Assembly: GCA_027451455.1 (NCBI GenBank)
Contig: DAIDJI010000176.1
Span: forward strand, 1 to 8,919
DNA from: Planctomycetales bacterium
Lineage (GTDB): Bacteria > Planctomycetota > Planctomycetia > Isosphaerales > Isosphaeraceae
Reading direction: 5' to 3'
DNA length: 8,919 nt
Below the pieces are notes generated by a model. The model was not told the origin of the DNA. It was given only the letters and a program-made list of their open reading frames with translations, and did not search any database. Positions 1-5,781 of this stretch are shown here, one piece after another; the stretch's first letter is position 1; the number at the start of each line of letters is the position of its first letter. The position numbers were made by a program, and so were the translations under genes.

Positions 1-1
1 C

Positions 2-877
2 CTCGACCCGAACCTCAACCGCCCCTTCGGTCACTACTCGCAGGGCATGCGCCAGCGCACCTCGCTGGCCCGCGTGCTGATTGCCTCGCCGGATCTGCTG
101 CTACTCGACGAGCCCTTCTCGAACATGGACGTGGAGAGCGCGCGGCAGATGGTGGACCTGCTGGCCCGTTTTCGCCAGAGCGACCGCACCATCGTCATCA
201 CCACGCACCAGCGCGAGCTGGCCGCCTACCAGAAGCAGCTCCAGCAGCAGACGACGGCCGCGATCCGCGCCCAGCAGCGGACGATCCAGGCGCAGACCAC
301 GGCGAAGCTGAGCGCGCGTCGCGATCAGGTGGGGCGCCGGGCGCGTTGCCGTACTTGCGGGACCCTCCTGCGGGTGCCTGAGCCGCTTGAATCGTCCGAG
401 GCGCCGTTGATCGACCCGATAAGCCTTGTCGACGCCACAGTGATCTCACCGACCCGATCGACGCCCCCTCCCCTGCCCCATTCGGAAGTTCCCCGGGAGC
501 GAGAGGCGACCGCGATCGATGCTTTTCGCGACTTCTTCACGGGCGGCTTCCAGGTCGAGAGCATCGCTACGTTGCTGGTCGTCCTCAGCGCGGCCGATGT
601 GTTCCTGACCTATACACTGCTACGATCGAGCCCGCAGTTTTTCGAGTCGAACCCTGTCGCCGCCTGGGTTTTCCATCGATGGAACATCGCTGGGATGGCG
701 ATCTTTAAGTTCGCGGTCATCGGCTTCGCGATTGCGATCGGCGAATACATCGAGCGGAGACGTCCCGGCTTGGGGAAGCTCGTGCTGGCGATTGGATGTC
801 TTGCGGCAGCGGCGGTGCTCTGGCACGGACTGAGTCTCTACCTGGGTCTCGCCGGGGCAAATCCGGATGAGGGATGA
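2..877 (+). CDS. Composite ORF: ABC ATPase C-terminal half joined to zinc-ribbon/DUF5658-like membrane protein (5' partial)
   Basis: The frame is open from base 2, so its true start lies outside the window. Residues are numbered here from the Met at 47. The first part is the C-terminal half of an ABC transporter ATPase: signature YSQGMRQR just around that Met, Walker B LLLLDEPF (17-24), D-loop SNMD (25-28) and H-loop His54. The ATPase fold normally continues about 30 residues past the H-loop. Here it gives way to a Gln/Ala-rich, probably helical stretch (59-94), then to GRRARCRTCGTLLRVPEP, which resembles the second knuckle of a planctomycete CxxC zinc ribbon whose first CxxC is missing. A Pro-rich linker follows, then three predicted membrane helices (about 172-192, 213-233, 244-268). 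The motif D-x-FLTY...ESNP fits DUF5658. Codon third positions change sharply near base 331. The product may not be one natural protein. The domain assignments are firmer than the idea that they form one gene. Confidence 0.6.
   Translation, partial: LDPNLNRPFGHYSQGMRQRTSLARVLIASPDLLLLDEPFSNMDVESARQMVDLLARFRQSDRTIVITTHQRELAAYQKQLQQQTTAAIRAQQRTIQAQTTAKLSARRDQVGRRARCRTCGTLLRVPEPLESSEAPLIDPISLVDATVISPTRSTPPPLPHSEVPREREATAIDAFRDFFTGGFQVESIATLLVVLSAADVFLTYTLLRSSPQFFESNPVAAWVFHRWNIAGMAIFKFAVIGFAIAIGEYIERRRPGLGKLVLAIGCLAAAAVLWHGLSLYLGLAGANPDEG
218..335 (+). other. Candidate breakpoint zone inside the first ORF
   Basis: Between the ABC H-loop region and the half zinc ribbon lies a Gln-rich segment fitting neither family. 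By hand count about 102 of 110 codons before base 331 end in G or C. After it, about 133 of 181 do, which resembles the other genes in the window. The Gln-rich segment shares the high-GC3 style of the ABC part, so the likeliest joint is at about 329-335, directly before GRRARC. A real fusion, an old rearrangement or an assembly join would all look like this. Confidence 0.5.
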
Positions 878-900
878 GGCCCTCCCATCGGTCGGCCTCA
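875..900. terminator. Candidate bidirectional terminator hairpin
   Basis: TGAGGCC (875-881) and GGCCTCA (894-900) form a perfect 7-bp stem around a 12-base loop. The left arm contains the stop codon of the plus-strand ORF (875-877). The right arm contains the stop codon of the minus-strand phosphatase gene (898-900). The position between convergent genes fits a shared transcription end. No T-run follows on either side, so it is not a textbook intrinsic terminator. Confidence 0.5.
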
Positions 901-2301
901 GGATTGTTTAAGGATCGTGAAGCGGTCGACCACGCCGCCGTGGTGGTCTACCTGAGTGCCGACGAGCGTCAGGCCATCGATCTCAAGGAGAAAGGTTCCA
1001 AGCCGGCGGATACCGCGGCGGTCCTGGTCTCCCTCGGGGAGCTCGACCATCGCCGGGTGTCCGAGTCGGTTGTCGTGGGGATTCGAGGGGTCGGCCGGCT
1101 GCTCGGCGCCTGCTGTTCCGGTCACGACCACGACCAGCCCCGAATGAGGCCCCCTGCCCTTCACGATGGGCGAGGTTCGGCCGTCGCTCTTGTGCTTCCG
1201 GTGGCGGGCCGGGTCGAACGTTGAGCGGGGACCGTGGTGGCCGTCGAGCAAGTACGACCGTTGATACGTGTGGTCGTGCCCGTTCAGTAGCAGGTCGACC
1301 CCGTGCGCCTCGAGCGCTGGAAGAAGCTGCTCGCGGACCTCAACGAGGAATCCGTTGGTGTCTGACTCGTACTTGCCATCGCAATACGGCGGGAAGTGCT
1401 CGGCGACAATCCGCCAATCGCCCTTCGCCTCAGCGAGGTCGCGTTCCAACCATCGACGCTGCGGCGAGGACGCATCCTTCCACTCGGCCTTCCAGAGATC
1501 CAGCACGGTGAAATGGATATTGGCGTGATCGAACGAATAGTAATTGGAACAACCTGACGGGACGCCGCCGGACTCGCCGTGCTCGGGTACGGTGAAGATG
1601 CCGAAGTAGTCATCGGTTAACTCGTGGTTGCCGATGCAGGGCCAGAGGGGCGTCCGACGCAACTCGTCTCGGTAGACGGAGAACACGGCGGTCTGATACT
1701 CGGCGTCGGTCCCGTGGCCATAGGCGTTGTCGCCGAGGAGGAGGATGCCGTCGATCGGCGGCCGGCCGTGGTCGAACCGCCGAAAGCCGTTGCGGGCCGA
1801 GATCGACTTGCCTGGGTTGCCGGTGCCGACGCGGTTGGTCCCGCAGTCGCCCAGGACCCAGAAGCGCGAGGGCGAGGGCCGGCCGGGGATCGGTGCTGTT
1901 CGGAAGGAATGGGCCTCATCGACACCGGCGAGGATCGCGGTTGCGGCCTCGATGGCGTAGTAATAGGTGCGCCCGGGTTGCAACCCCTCGACGATCGCCG
2001 ACCAGTCCTCTGCGCCCGGGATGCCCGACTTGACGAGCTGGGCCGGAACGAACCGGTCGAGGGCCTCGGGGGTGTCTCCGTATCGGAGGCGTCCGTCCCT
2101 GGCGCCGCCGTCGGTCCGCCATCGGACGACCACCCGGTCAGGCCCGATCGATTGCAGGTAGGGTCCGCGCCTCAATTCGCCGGTCGATTCGACCGGACGA
2201 GGGAGCGAGCGGCCGGGTATCGCCGGCGCTGGCTGGCTGGCTGGTGCCAGGCCGAGCGCGGCCATCGATTGGAAAAACGATCTTCGACGGATCGGGTCCA
2301 T
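898..2301 (-). CDS. Tat-exported purple acid phosphatase-like metallophosphoesterase
   Basis: A 467-residue protein of the calcineurin-like metallophosphoesterase superfamily, purple acid phosphatase branch, expected to hydrolyse phosphate esters outside the cytoplasmic membrane. The N-terminus carries a twin-arginine signal (RRRSFFQ, residues 5-11, then a short hydrophobic run), implying export after folding with its metals. Residues about 43-136 look like the fibronectin-type N-terminal domain (RGPYLQ...VRWRTD...LQPGRTYYY). All metal-ligand motifs are present: GDCG (D152), GDNAY (D191, Y194), GNHE (N225, H226), VAEH (H302) and GHDHTYQR (H342, H344). The domain looks complete and catalytically competent, with the usual TGTAG segment near residue 394. 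The gene is last in the four-gene operon, 24 bases after the sulfatase stop. Its ribosome-binding site is weak (GGA about 12 bases before ATG). Substrate is unknown; diesterase activity is possible. Confidence 0.9.
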   Translation of the reverse strand: MDPIRRRSFFQSMAALGLAPASQPAPAIPGRSLPRPVESTGELRRGPYLQSIGPDRVVVRWRTDGGARDGRLRYGDTPEALDRFVPAQLVKSGIPGAEDWSAIVEGLQPGRTYYYAIEAATAILAGVDEAHSFRTAPIPGRPSPSRFWVLGDCGTNRVGTGNPGKSISARNGFRRFDHGRPPIDGILLLGDNAYGHGTDAEYQTAVFSVYRDELRRTPLWPCIGNHELTDDYFGIFTVPEHGESGGVPSGCSNYYSFDHANIHFTVLDLWKAEWKDASSPQRRWLERDLAEAKGDWRIVAEHFPPYCDGKYESDTNGFLVEVREQLLPALEAHGVDLLLNGHDHTYQRSYLLDGHHGPRSTFDPARHRKHKSDGRTSPIVKGRGPHSGLVVVVTGTAGAEQPADPSNPHDNRLGHPAMVELPEGDQDRRGIRRLGTFLLEIDGLTLVGTQVDHHGGVVDRFTILKQS

Positions 2302-2325
2302 GGGGAGAGTTCCGATGGCGGGTTT

Positions 2326-3834
2326 TCAGGGCCTTGAGGGTCTTGGAACGCTCCGACCGTTGCGTCGGTACGATTCCAGGAGCGCTGTCAAATCGGCGAC
2401 GACGCCGGGCCGATCGGCGTAGAGGTCGCGGGTCTCGCCGGGGTCGTCTCGGAGGTTGTAGAGCTGTCCCGCCGGCTCGCCCGGCTTCGGAAGGATGTAT
2501 TGTGGAAGCGTGAACCCGCCCGTACCTCGACCGAGGATCAGCTTCCATTCGCCGCGCCGGATCGCGAACGTTCCGATCAGGGCGTGGTGGACGGTTGCCT
2601 CGCGGAGCGGCCGCGGGTAGGGTCGGTCCAGGATCGCGGGTAGGATGTCGTGGCTGTCCTCGCCTGCATCGTCCGGGAGCCTCTCGCCGACGATCAAGGC
2701 GCAGGTTGCCATCAGGTCGACCAGGCAGACGGTCTCGTCACAGGTCGTTCCGGCCGGGACGTGCCCCGGCCATCGGGCGATCATCGGGACGCGGTGGCCG
2801 CCTTCATGGATGTCTCCCTTCATCCCCCGCCATCGGCCGTTGGGCCGGTGGCCATATCGGGCGATCACCGAGCCCGTCGGCGCACCCTCGTCGGCGAATC
2901 CGGGCGAACCGTTGTCGCTGGTCAGGATGACCAGAGTGTTCTCCGTCATCCCATTGCGATCGATCGCGTCGAGTACAAGGCCGACCGTATCATCGAGCTG
3001 CGCGACGAAATCGCAGGCTCCGCCGTGGCCGGTGAGGCCGCGGAATCGGCCATGGGGGATGATCGGGGCGTGCGGAGCCGTCATCGCAAAGTAGAGAAAG
3101 AAGGGTGATCGATTCGGACGGGAGCCCAGTGAATCGAGATACCAGACGACCCGAGCGGTCAGCATCGGCAGACTGTTTCGTTCATCCCAGGGATCGAGTA
3201 GCGACTGGGGAACTCCCTCGATCGTCGGCGGGCGATTGAGAGGCGGACGGATGCCTGTGAAGATTGGGCGGTTACCTTCGATCAGGCAAGGGGACATCAC
3301 CGTGCTCCCGACCATTCCGAAAAAGTGGTCGAAACCCCGGGAGGTCGGACCCTCGGTGATCGGACGGGTGAAGTCGATCCCCGCCGGGAAGCCGCGTCCA
3401 TCGGCGGAAAGTGGCCGATCGGCCGAGGTGGCCCAGTTCCAGCCAAGATGCCACTTGCCGAAGGCGGCTGTCTCGTAGCCGTGCCGCTTCAGCAAGAACG
3501 GTAACGTCAATCGGCCTGGGTCGATCAGCGCTGGGTCCCAGGGGTTCAGCACCCCGAGCTTCAGCCGCGAGCGCCAGGCATAGCGGCCGGTCAGAATCGA
3601 GTACCGGGTCGGCGAGCAGACCGATGAAGGAGAATGGGCGTCGGTGAATCGGCGGCCCTGTCGGGCGAGCCGGTCCATGTTGGGCGTGGGGACCTTCGAA
3701 TCGGGGTTGAAGCATCCCGGATCACCGTATCCCAGGTCGTCAGCCAACAGGACCAGGATACTGGGTGATTCCGACCCATGCGCTGCTGGAACCGCGGCCA
3801 GAGCCATCCCGAGAATCAGCGAAAACGTTTTCAT
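2326..3834 (-). CDS. Secreted formylglycine-dependent sulfatase (arylsulfatase A-like, S1 family)
   Basis: A 502-residue sulfatase of the alkaline-phosphatase superfamily, expected to hydrolyse sulfate esters, probably on carbohydrates. The sulfatase signature CSPTR lies at 73-77 in SSVCSPTRYSILTGR; Cys73 is the residue converted to formylglycine. Metal and substrate motifs are in place: LADDLGYGD (D32, D33), GKWHLG (K127, H129), TAPHAP (H254) and TSDNG (D307, N308), followed by KG-x-IHEGGHRVP. The C-terminal region ends in the typical QLYNLRDDPGETRDL stretch. A Met 38 codons upstream (3948) is also in frame, but I chose 3834 because it gives a clean signal peptide (MKTFSLILGMALAAVPAAHG). The extra 38 codons would also lie inside the preceding gene and look like no leader. 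The start is 4 bases after the lipoprotein stop, suggesting translational coupling. The maturase it needs is not in this window. Exact subfamily and substrate cannot be told. Confidence 0.95.
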   Translation of the reverse strand: MKTFSLILGMALAAVPAAHGSESPSILVLLADDLGYGDPGCFNPDSKVPTPNMDRLARQGRRFTDAHSPSSVCSPTRYSILTGRYAWRSRLKLGVLNPWDPALIDPGRLTLPFLLKRHGYETAAFGKWHLGWNWATSADRPLSADGRGFPAGIDFTRPITEGPTSRGFDHFFGMVGSTVMSPCLIEGNRPIFTGIRPPLNRPPTIEGVPQSLLDPWDERNSLPMLTARVVWYLDSLGSRPNRSPFFLYFAMTAPHAPIIPHGRFRGLTGHGGACDFVAQLDDTVGLVLDAIDRNGMTENTLVILTSDNGSPGFADEGAPTGSVIARYGHRPNGRWRGMKGDIHEGGHRVPMIARWPGHVPAGTTCDETVCLVDLMATCALIVGERLPDDAGEDSHDILPAILDRPYPRPLREATVHHALIGTFAIRRGEWKLILGRGTGGFTLPQYILPKPGEPAGQLYNLRDDPGETRDLYADRPGVVADLTALLESYRRNGRSVPRPSRP

Positions 3835-3838
3835 GCTC

Positions 3839-4363
3839 TTATTTTGCCGAGATGGCGAAATCGGCCTTGTCGGTCCCATCCGGCGGCACGTCGAAGGACA
3901 ACTCGGTGTTGTCGTTGTATCGCAGAGGGATCGCGCCAATCGACTCACTAGCTGGTTGCTTGCGGGTCGGCCGGCGTAATTGCTCCTTTAGATCCTTGAC
4001 TTCCTTGACAGGGTCATAGCCTGGCGCGTGGATATCGGCGATCTCCTTGCGCTGCTTGGAGGGGAGCGAGGAGATCCGGACCCGGCACTTGCCGACAACC
4101 GCGCCACGTCTGGGAGATTCGGCCATCGTTTTGAGACTGTATCGGCCGTCGTCATCGGTGATACCGACTGACTCGGGTCCGGGGTATTTCCGCTCCGCGG
4201 AGCCTACAGGCTCGAAGCTGATCCGAAGCTCGGCGACGGGCTGGCCATCGATCGTGATGCGACCTGAGACCGGGGCGAGGACATAAGGATCTGAGCCACA
4301 CCCGCTGATGGAACCCATGACAATGAGGCCGAGCAGGACCGCGGCTACCTGGTGGCGGACCAT
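3839..4363 (-). CDS. Small lipoprotein with carboxypeptidase regulatory-like (beta-sandwich) domain
   Basis: A 174-residue predicted lipoprotein. A hydrophobic leader ends in a lipobox, ISGCGSD, with Cys22 as the lipidated residue. The mature part begins VSGRITIDGQPVAELRISFEPVG (start at 32), followed by TDDDGRYSLKT and GKCRVRIS. This is the pattern of the transthyretin-like/carboxypeptidase-regulatory domain found in many small planctomycete lipoproteins. The end, IPLRYNDNTELSFDV, also matches that group (IPxxYN...T.L..V). A charged insert (about 100-138, rich in Lys/Asp/Glu/Arg) sits between the two conserved blocks. No enzymatic residues are evident, so a structural or binding role in the envelope is likely. 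A strong ribosome-binding site (AAGGAG) lies 7 bases before the ATG. The gene lies directly after the pseudopilin and 4 bases before the sulfatase. Its precise function is unknown. Confidence 0.88.
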   Translation of the reverse strand: MVRHQVAAVLLGLIVMGSISGCGSDPYVLAPVSGRITIDGQPVAELRISFEPVGSAERKYPGPESVGITDDDGRYSLKTMAESPRRGAVVGKCRVRISSLPSKQRKEIADIHAPGYDPVKEVKDLKEQLRRPTRKQPASESIGAIPLRYNDNTELSFDVPPDGTDKADFAISAK

Positions 4364-4370
4364 GTCGAGT

Positions 4371-4376
4371 CTCCTT
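4371..4376 (-). promoter_or_regulatory. Ribosome-binding site of the lipoprotein gene
   Basis: AAGGAG on the minus strand, 7 bases from the ATG at 4363. It is close to the anti-Shine-Dalgarno consensus and confirms the start. It is among the best such sites in the window, which suggests the lipoprotein is made in quantity. Confidence 0.75.
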
Positions 4377-4381
4377 CGAAG

Positions 4382-4408
4382 CCGGCCCGGGCCGGGTCAT
4401 TCCCGGCC
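4382..4408 (-). other. GC-rich palindrome and hairpin between pseudopilin and lipoprotein genes
   Basis: CCGGCCCGGGCCGG (4382-4395) is a perfect 14-base palindrome. In addition GGCCGGG (4390-4396) pairs with CCCGGCC (4402-4408) around a 5-base loop. The two structures share bases, so only one can form at a time. There is no T-run in the direction of transcription. It could serve as a processing site, mRNA stabiliser or partial terminator that sets different levels for the pseudopilin and the downstream genes. Function is inferred only. Confidence 0.35.
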
Positions 4409-4420
4409 GGTCCAGGTGTC

Positions 4421-5428
4421 TCAATAGGAATCGCTACTGATGACCTCGTTCCCCTGCATCGTGGCGAGCGCCAGGTAGACACTCGAATCGATGTAGGTAC
4501 CGATCGACTTGACGTGCCCGTCGGCCATCAGAAAATTCATCGAGCCGGGGTGCAGGCTGGCGAACGCGCGGTTGCATCGGTTGAATGCGATGTAGGTTTC
4601 GCAAACGCTGAGGTTGGGGATGCCCCGAACGCCCTGGCTCGGGCCGGCCGACCCGAGCGACAGGAAGCCCCAACTCGCCCCCCACATCGCCTCGCTCTCC
4701 CCTGAGACGGTCGTGGTGTACTCGCCCACCAGTAAGGTGTTCGAGGTTCCGTCCGTCACCGTCGCGATCCTCACCGGACCCGCGCTGCCGACCCCCACCA
4801 CCGACAGGATGCCGCGCGAGTTCGAGAGCATGTAGGGCGACAGGAACTGCACAAAGGACGCATAATCCCAGAACAGGTCGAAGCCTGGGGACGGCGTGCT
4901 GTACTTACCGGCCATTCCCTTGTAAGAGCTCTCAGCCACATTCACGTAGACGGCGCCGACGCCTGGGTTGATCACGACGTTGGTCGGATAGGTCGTCCCA
5001 CCGTTGATGTCCGAGGGGCAGATTTGCATCGCCAGTTTCGTCGAGATCACCGTCGAGTTGGAGGGAGCCCAGTTATGCATCGATGTGTTGTAGGCGTTGT
5101 AGAGCGGCTGTTGCTCGGCGTAGGGAAGGATGGCGACGCCCCAGCCGACATAGTTGGAGAACAGCGGCGTGCCCCGGGTCTGATAGAGGGCGTCATCTCC
5201 GTAAAGTGAGCCGGGAGGGAAGCTGTCATTGGAGCTGAGGTAGTTGTGCATCCCCAGGCCCATCTGCTTGAGGTTGTTGAAGCACGAAGCCTTCCGGGCG
5301 GCCTCGCGCGCCGCTTGCACAGCGGGCAACAACAGGGCGATCAGCACGGCGATGATGGAGATAACGACCAGGAGTTCGATCAGCGTGAATCCGCGACGTC
5401 CGGAAGCTGAGGCATGCAAGGTACGCAT
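4421..5428 (-). CDS. DUF1559 pseudopilin-like protein with prepilin N-terminal methylation signal
   Basis: A 335-residue protein of the planctomycete DUF1559 (SBP_bac_10-like) family. The short leader MRTLHASASGRRG ends at a prepilin peptidase site: cleavage between Gly13 and Phe14, with Glu18 at the conserved +5 position in FTLIELLVV. The hydrophobic helix runs to about residue 35. The next segment, QAAREAARKASCFNNLKQMGLGMHNY, is the family hallmark. The C-terminal H-x9-DG motif is present (His293, Asp303, Gly304). Such proteins are expected to be inserted by type II secretion or type IV pilus-like machinery and to sit on or span the envelope; their exact role is not settled. It is the first gene of the four-gene minus-strand operon, with a strong GGGAGGAG ribosome-binding site. 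Planctomycete genomes carry many paralogues, so neighbours matter more than family for its specific role. Confidence 0.95.
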   Translation of the reverse strand: MRTLHASASGRRGFTLIELLVVISIIAVLIALLLPAVQAAREAARKASCFNNLKQMGLGMHNYLSSNDSFPPGSLYGDDALYQTRGTPLFSNYVGWGVAILPYAEQQPLYNAYNTSMHNWAPSNSTVISTKLAMQICPSDINGGTTYPTNVVINPGVGAVYVNVAESSYKGMAGKYSTPSPGFDLFWDYASFVQFLSPYMLSNSRGILSVVGVGSAGPVRIATVTDGTSNTLLVGEYTTTVSGESEAMWGASWGFLSLGSAGPSQGVRGIPNLSVCETYIAFNRCNRAFASLHPGSMNFLMADGHVKSIGTYIDSSVYLALATMQGNEVISSDSY

Positions 5429-5432
5429 GGGG

Positions 5433-5454
5433 CTCCTCCCTCGGCCTGGGCCGA
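5433..5454 (-). promoter_or_regulatory. Pseudopilin ribosome-binding site with adjoining hairpin
   Basis: On the minus strand GGGAGGAG (5433-5440) precedes the ATG at 5428 by 4 bases. Directly upstream, TCGGC and GCCGA (5441-5454 overall) can pair around a CCAG loop, ending exactly where the ribosome-binding site begins. Such a stem may keep the site exposed or modulate it. The site itself is clear; a role for the hairpin is speculative. Confidence 0.55.
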
Positions 5455-5593
5455 TCTCGGGGAATCAGGGGACGGCGAGCCGACAGACCGGGGGACGTCC
5501 TTACGCCAGCGGTCCGACAGCACGGCCTGCGCTACTCGTTCGATCGTTTCTGGATAAAACAGGATCACATAGAACCGAGACTTGGCTTTCCGT

Positions 5594-5608
5594 CCTGCAT
5601 TATGCAGG
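5594..5608. promoter_or_regulatory. Candidate operator: perfect 15-base palindrome
   Basis: CCTGCAT-T-ATGCAGG is a perfect inverted repeat of 7-base arms around one central base. It overlaps the whole -10 box of the divergent operon promoter. A dimeric GntR-type regulator is encoded 174 bases away, and palindromes of this size are typical targets for such proteins. Binding here would block RNA polymerase, so repression is the natural reading. No footprint or conservation data are available to me. Confidence 0.6.
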
Positions 5609-5627
5609 GGGCGGGGCGCTCTCGCAA
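5599..5627 (-). promoter_or_regulatory. Sigma70-like promoter of the pseudopilin-sulfatase operon
   Basis: On the minus strand TTGCGA (5622-5627) and CATAAT (5599-5604) are separated by exactly 17 bases. They match the sigma70 consensus at 4 of 6 and 5 of 6 positions. Transcription would begin near 5591-5593, giving a leader of about 160 bases before the pseudopilin ATG. It is the best promoter-like pair I found in the intergenic regions. Confidence 0.55.
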
Positions 5628-5675
5628 GTCATTTCTCCATGTATTTCTGATGAATCCGGGGTGAGGACGGGAGTT

Positions 5676-5700
5676 GGCTGAAGTGCTGCGCTATTCAGCC
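5676..5700. repeat. Inverted repeat, 7-base arms
   Basis: GGCTGAA (5676-5682) and TTCAGCC (5694-5700) are perfect complements separated by 11 bases. The site lies about 50 bases upstream of the operon -35 box and about 25 bases upstream of the possible -10 box of the regulator gene. It could be a second protein-binding site or a hairpin. There is no T-run, so a terminator is unlikely. Confidence 0.35.
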
Positions 5701-5723
5701 TGGCCGAAGGACCTTGTTAAGGC

Positions 5724-5767
5724 TATAGTGCTGGTGTAGTCAGCTCAGTGTGATTGCCCTGCAATGA
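5724..5767 (+). promoter_or_regulatory. Possible regulator promoter with second imperfect palindrome
   Basis: TATAGT (5724-5729) matches the -10 consensus at 5 of 6 positions but lacks a convincing -35 box. Downstream, TGATTGC-CCT-GCAATGA (5751-5767) is an inverted repeat with 6 of 7 paired positions and a perfect 5-base core (ATTGC/GCAAT), ending 14 bases before the regulator ATG. It shares the half-site CCTGCA with the stronger palindrome at 5594. It could be an autoregulatory site, but it is weaker and could be chance. Confidence 0.35.
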
Positions 5768-5781
5768 GATGGTGATACCGG

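Larger units (their letters stand above)
5429..5781. other. Divergent intergenic control region (353 bases)
   Basis: This gene-free stretch separates the minus-strand operon from the plus-strand regulator. It holds a ribosome-binding site and small hairpin next to the pseudopilin start, a leader of about 150-165 bases with nothing else recognised, a promoter with an overlapping palindrome (5594-5627), a 7-bp inverted repeat (5676-5700), and a possible -10 box and second palindrome before the regulator start (5724-5767). I see no small protein gene and no tRNA or recognised riboswitch. Confidence 0.7.

Noticed and set aside
1624..2337. A 237-codon open frame on the plus strand
   Set aside because: It is antisense to the phosphatase gene, which has complete metal-ligand motifs. 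The plus-strand product resembles no family I know.
3835..3948. N-terminal extension of the sulfatase from an upstream Met
   Set aside because: It would lie inside the lipoprotein gene in another frame and would hide the clean signal peptide that begins at 3834.
5244..5681. A 145-codon plus-strand open frame in the control region
   Set aside because: Its first part is antisense to the conserved pseudopilin N-terminus and the rest has no recognisable features or good ribosome-binding site.
5676..5700. Inverted repeat read as a terminator
   Set aside because: No gene ends nearby on either strand and no T-run follows. It is listed only as a repeat.
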